A stretch of 64,000 nt of DNA from NCBI GenBank assembly GCA_006503475.1, contig RSEH01000037.1, forward strand, positions 1 to 64,000, written 5' to 3'. This document shows positions 60,506 through 64,000 of the stretch, piece by piece. The position numbers and the translations under genes are program-made. The stretch comes from Stentor roeselii (Eukaryota > Ciliophora > Heterotrichea > Heterotrichida > Stentoridae). The notes under the pieces were generated by a model. It made no database searches and had not been told where the DNA came from. It worked only from the letters and a program-made list of their open reading frames with translations. Within the stretch, counting starts at the first letter, position 1; every line of letters starts with the position of its first letter.

Positions 60506-63115
60506 ATGTCTACCAAGGAAGAAAACAAAGCTTCTTTGCAGCACCTGCCAAGGAACCCTGTCAAAAAACGGGCTCCTGTCAATGACGCCCGCCGAGCGAG
60601 CAAAGTCGCGATAGACGCTCCTAACGCGCTGGTAGTTGATAAGCCCAAAGGTCCGAAGGACATCGAGATCATCACTAACGCGCTGGGGAAACACTTCATT
60701 TTTACCAGTCTTAGTGAAGAAAATCGAGTCACGCTCATCAGCCAGATGAAGCATTACACCTTGGCGCCACATGAAATCGTCTTCGAACAGGAACAGCCGG
60801 GAGTCAATTTCTTTGTCGTCGCCACTGGACAACTTGAAGTCATCGTCAATTCAAGAAGGGTCAATGTACTTAACCCTGGAGACTCTTTTGGAGAACTTGC
60901 TTTACTTCATGATACTGTCAGGTCTGCCACGGTCTTGACTATTGAAAGAAGTACTATGTGGGGATTGGATAGGAAAACTTTTAGAAGTGCGGTGGAAAGT
61001 GTGAATGCGCAGAATTATCAGGAGAATAAAAGGTTTATTGAAAGTGTACCGCTTTTTCAGATTTTAACACCTATTCAAAAGGAAACTTTGGTTGGCTCGC
61101 TGAGCACCCTAAAGTTCAGAAGTAAAGAAAGAATCGTAAACGAAGGTGACCCTGGAGACTTATTCTACATAATAAAAGAAGGAACAGTTCAATGTCTTCA
61201 AGGAGGAAAAGAAATCCGAGAAATGGGCCGGGGTGACTTCTTCGGTGAGCAAGCCTTGCTTTACAACAGTGTTCGAACAGCAAGTATCATCGCTTTATCC
61301 GACGTGAAATGTGTAGCCCTAGGTCGAGACCGTTTAACAAAAGTTCTCGGTTCTCAACTCCAACAAATCCTTTACCAAAACTCAAAAAGAATGGCCTTAG
61401 ACCGAAGCGAAAACCTTTCAAAACTCGACTCAGAGCAATCAGCCCGTTTGATTTCAATGATGAGAGTCGAGACCTACATCAAAGGAAAAGTTGTCATCGC
61501 GGCAGGACAACCCAAAGGCTTCAAACTTTTCATTGTCCTAAAAGGAAAACTTAAAAGTCGCTCTGGAACCGTCGCTGGGCAAAACTTTTCTTGCATCGGG
61601 GATCAAGAAATTGTAAGAAATACTGTCGAGACTTATCAAGAGGACATCTTGGCTGACGCTGACTCGGACATCGCGGAAGTGACAAGACAACAGTTTGAAG
61701 AGTGCATTGGCGGGCACTTTGAACAGGCAACTGCGAATAATGAAGCTTTGTCAGTTTTGAAAAGGGTTCAGGTTCTTAGAGGCTTGTCACAGGAAAAGCT
61801 GATGACTTTACTTACTGCTCTTAATATTCAGAACTTTGAAAATGGTGAAACGATTGTTCAACAAAATAGCCCTGGAGAGACTTTTTATATTATCAAGTCG
61901 GGAAAAGTTGATGTTTTTAGAGATAATGTTTTGGTCAGGTCTATCAATAAACTTGATTATTTTGGGGAAAGGAGTGTCTTGTTTAATGAAAATCGAACTG
62001 CTACGGTTCTTGCTAATGGGCAGGTCTCTTGCTGGGTCTTGCATAGGCAGGATTTTTTAAGGTTGATTGATGAGGCTATTAGAAATAACTTGACGAAAAG
62101 GATTGAACTACAGGATGATAATATCAATTTAAGGGATCTTGTTGCTGTCAAGGTACTTGGAAAGGGAATGTTTGGGAATGTATTTTTGGTTGCTGATAAG
62201 AACCGTTCAAGACTCTACGCTCTAAAAACAGTATCCAGACGTAAAATCGAGCGATACGAGATCCAAGAGAACCTAGTCCTAGAGCGTAAGATCCTTCTCC
62301 AACTAGACCATTTTCTAATTCTAAAGTTAGTTCGAACCTTCAAAGACCAGCGTCGAATTTACTTCCTAACAGAGTTCGTTCGAGGACTAGACCTTTTCGA
62401 CGTTCTCCGTCAACTAAACCTGGTATCAGACCGAGATGCGAAGTTTTACACAGCCTGCATGATCCTGATGTTCGAGCACCTTCACGAGCGTGACATAATC
62501 TACCGTGACCTGAAGCCAGAAAACGTGATGGTCGACGACGACGGCTACCCGAAGCTGATCGATTTCGGAATAGCGAAGATAGTGCAAGGCAGGACCTACA
62601 CCGTTGTAGGGACTCCGCATTACATGGCCCCAGAGGTCATCATCGGCAAGGGCTACGGCCTTGCTGCTGACTATTGGAGCATCGGCGTTATTTTATATGA
62701 GTTTGTCTGTGGAGGGGTGCCTTTTGGAGAGGAAGAAGAAGACCCTTACGTTATTTATGAAAAAGTTATTGAAAGGAAATTAGTTTATCCTAGTTTCGTT
62801 GACCCTCGAATGCCCTGCAAGCCGATGATCGAACAACTTTTAAGTAAAAATCCGGCGATGCGCACTGGGGGATCGGTGAATAATTTGAAGTCACACCCGT
62901 GGTTCCATGGGTTTAATTGGGATGCGCTGGTCAATCGACAACTTCCTACACCTTATAGACCTAGGCTTCCTGACTTGACGAGAGAAATTCAGTCGTCGTT
63001 GAAGGCTGCAAGAGATATCAATGAAGTCATCACCAAAGAAGAGGCTTCAGATGAACCACCTGGAAAATCTCGTCGACCGAATAATGTTCCTGAGAACTGG
63101 GATCAAGACTTTTAG
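60506..63115 (+). CDS. PKG: cGMP-dependent protein kinase with four CNB domains
   Basis: 869 residues from ATG 60506, chosen because it precedes the conserved part and avoids overlap with CFAP58. Four cyclic-nucleotide-binding domains are followed by an AGC kinase. CNB-A has FGELALL with Arg139, CNB-B FGEQALL with Arg257, and CNB-D FGERSVL with Arg497; CNB-C (about 320-410) lacks the GE...R phosphate-binding cassette and should not bind nucleotide. The kinase has GKGMFGNV (552-559), Lys574, RDLKPEN with Asp668, DFG (686-688), TYTVVGTPHY and APE (708-710). The four-CNB layout with a degenerate CNB-C is the one known from apicomplexan PKG, here in a ciliate. It should control ciliary and contractile responses; 37 bp after CFAP58. 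Confidence 0.95.
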   Translation: MSTKEENKASLQHLPRNPVKKRAPVNDARRASKVAIDAPNALVVDKPKGPKDIEIITNALGKHFIFTSLSEENRVTLISQMKHYTLAPHEIVFEQEQPGVNFFVVATGQLEVIVNSRRVNVLNPGDSFGELALLHDTVRSATVLTIERSTMWGLDRKTFRSAVESVNAQNYQENKRFIESVPLFQILTPIQKETLVGSLSTLKFRSKERIVNEGDPGDLFYIIKEGTVQCLQGGKEIREMGRGDFFGEQALLYNSVRTASIIALSDVKCVALGRDRLTKVLGSQLQQILYQNSKRMALDRSENLSKLDSEQSARLISMMRVETYIKGKVVIAAGQPKGFKLFIVLKGKLKSRSGTVAGQNFSCIGDQEIVRNTVETYQEDILADADSDIAEVTRQQFEECIGGHFEQATANNEALSVLKRVQVLRGLSQEKLMTLLTALNIQNFENGETIVQQNSPGETFYIIKSGKVDVFRDNVLVRSINKLDYFGERSVLFNENRTATVLANGQVSCWVLHRQDFLRLIDEAIRNNLTKRIELQDDNINLRDLVAVKVLGKGMFGNVFLVADKNRSRLYALKTVSRRKIERYEIQENLVLERKILLQLDHFLILKLVRTFKDQRRIYFLTEFVRGLDLFDVLRQLNLVSDRDAKFYTACMILMFEHLHERDIIYRDLKPENVMVDDDGYPKLIDFGIAKIVQGRTYTVVGTPHYMAPEVIIGKGYGLAADYWSIGVILYEFVCGGVPFGEEEEDPYVIYEKVIERKLVYPSFVDPRMPCKPMIEQLLSKNPAMRTGGSVNNLKSHPWFHGFNWDALVNRQLPTPYRPRLPDLTREIQSSLKAARDINEVITKEEASDEPPGKSRRPNNVPENWDQDF

Positions 63116-63139
63116 CACAAATAGAGTAAGAAAGGTTAT

Positions 63140-63949
63140 CTATTCTAAGTTTTCTTCACCTTCCAATGAGAGGGCTGTTAGTTGACTGGAAATGCGCTGG
63201 ATGTCGTCAGTATTTACATATCTCTGAATGTAAACAGTCGCTTCCCCCCAACTCATATTCTTTTTGATACTTTCTAAAACAATCCAGTTATCCCCTGGAA
63301 TAGTTTTAGTGAAAGAAATACCGACTGTTCCATGTTTAAGCTGAATTTGTCCGATTTTCCTCATCATATCATGATCAAAACAAGTAGAATTCGCGAAGAT
63401 AAGTGACGCATCACTCCAGTCAAACTCAAAAAAGTCCTTACACAAGAACTCAACTTTCGCCAAACTTTGAAAAAGATTTTGGTTCTGACTGATAACATTT
63501 GAGATGTTTTCATCATACTTGCTTTTAATAGACAAAGAAATAGTGAAAAGTCCTTCAAGCAATTCAATTCCTCGACAAGTCGAAAACGATCCAAGAAGAG
63601 CAGCGGCGACGACTCCTTTTCCTGTGCCTGACCCCAGATCATAGAAAACTCCTTCAGTAGGAAGACATTGGAAGCGACTTTTAATGGTTTCGAAGACTTC
63701 TCCGATTGAAATGAAGTCGATCTCGCCATAAGTCAGCGTCGAGTCAGAGATTTGCCCGAAGTTCCGAGTTTCTCTTTCCTTGCGCGAGGCTTCTTTTCCG
63801 AGACTTACGGGGAACTCGCTTATTAAAGACTGGAAGATCTCGTTTTTCGCCTCTAGTGTCTCACGCTCTGAAGTGGTTAACTCGTAAGCGTTTTCCACGG
63901 GGTATTTACGTTGGAGCCAAGATTCGATCTGCTGGTCAATGCCTTCCAT
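63140..63949 (-). CDS. DOT1-like class I methyltransferase
   Basis: 269 residues. The SAM-binding loop is FYDLGSGTGKGVVAAAL, followed by RGIELLEGL and the DOT1-type FANSTCFDHDMMRKIGQIQL. This last motif, with a substrate-channel Asn in FANS, is characteristic of the DOT1 lysine methyltransferase family. The protein lacks the long C-terminal region of animal DOT1L, so the target (histone H3 or another protein) cannot be assigned. The stop is 24 bp from the convergent PKG stop. Confidence 0.85.
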   Translation of the reverse strand: MEGIDQQIESWLQRKYPVENAYELTTSERETLEAKNEIFQSLISEFPVSLGKEASRKERETRNFGQISDSTLTYGEIDFISIGEVFETIKSRFQCLPTEGVFYDLGSGTGKGVVAAALLGSFSTCRGIELLEGLFTISLSIKSKYDENISNVISQNQNLFQSLAKVEFLCKDFFEFDWSDASLIFANSTCFDHDMMRKIGQIQLKHGTVGISFTKTIPGDNWIVLESIKKNMSWGEATVYIQRYVNTDDIQRISSQLTALSLEGEENLE

Positions 63950-64000
63950 TATTATGAGATTACGGAAAAGGACCTTTGGTCAGGTTCGGGATTTTTAAGG

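Overview
The window is gene-dense, AT-rich eukaryotic DNA that best fits the macronuclear genome of a heterotrich ciliate close to Stentor. Three observations support this. Most genes are single open frames. The genes that are interrupted are interrupted by GT...AG introns of exactly 15 nt (eight found, all with A at position 10). The code looks standard: TAA, TAG and TGA all end genes and Trp is written TGG, which argues against Blepharisma, where TGA is Trp. In-frame TAA/TAG triplets that at first suggest a Gln-reassigned ciliate code all fall inside these tiny introns. Species assignment is inference.

Layout. 1-5200: the end of a gene built from near-identical WD40 repeats, a trypsin-like peptidase with a frame discontinuity, and gene-poor DNA. 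5234-14033: centrin, a WD40-TRP-type channel, and a myosin-like protein with IQ motifs and RCC1 repeats. 14034-15988: 2 kb of AT-rich DNA with a decayed ORF. 15989-28576: a long plus-strand run with spacers often under 20 bp (IQ/coiled-coil protein, an intron-split unknown, two RING/B-box/PHR paralogues, a cytochrome b5 protein, RPN11, three tetraspan membrane proteins, a PHO80-type cyclin). 28616-34197: a minus-strand run (SHIPPO protein, kinesin, two small proteins, an ionotropic-glutamate-receptor-like channel). 34318-45824: PH-like protein, CDC50, a minisatellite, a RING E3, dynein LC8, farnesyltransferase alpha, anoctamin, a CENP-B-type DNA-binding protein, an AT-hook protein and a RanBP2 zinc-finger protein. 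46674-64000: LIS1, VAC14 (two introns), rhomboid, an aconitase-like protein without its active site, CFAP58, a four-CNB cGMP-dependent kinase and a DOT1-like methyltransferase.

The gene set is that of a large ciliated, excitable cell. It includes basal-body, axonemal and dynein/kinesin parts (centrin, CFAP58, SHIPPO, LC8, LIS1, kinesin), several ion channels or lipid transporters (TRP-like, iGluR-like, anoctamin, CDC50), cyclic-nucleotide signalling (PKG) and phosphoinositide or membrane trafficking (VAC14). There is no operon logic of the bacterial kind; the tight packing looks like compaction.

The most unusual signals are: (i) the plus strand repeatedly alternates between A/C-rich and G/T-rich blocks about 0.3-0.7 kb long, with abrupt G/T-to-A/C resets, regardless of gene orientation; (ii) an aconitase homologue that has lost all three Fe-S cysteines and several catalytic residues; (iii) a minisatellite built from the tails of two convergent genes; (iv) a TATAAA-like motif directly abutting many start codons, including a 19-bp divergent promoter; and (v) a myosin head with degenerate switch I and II fused to RCC1 repeats.
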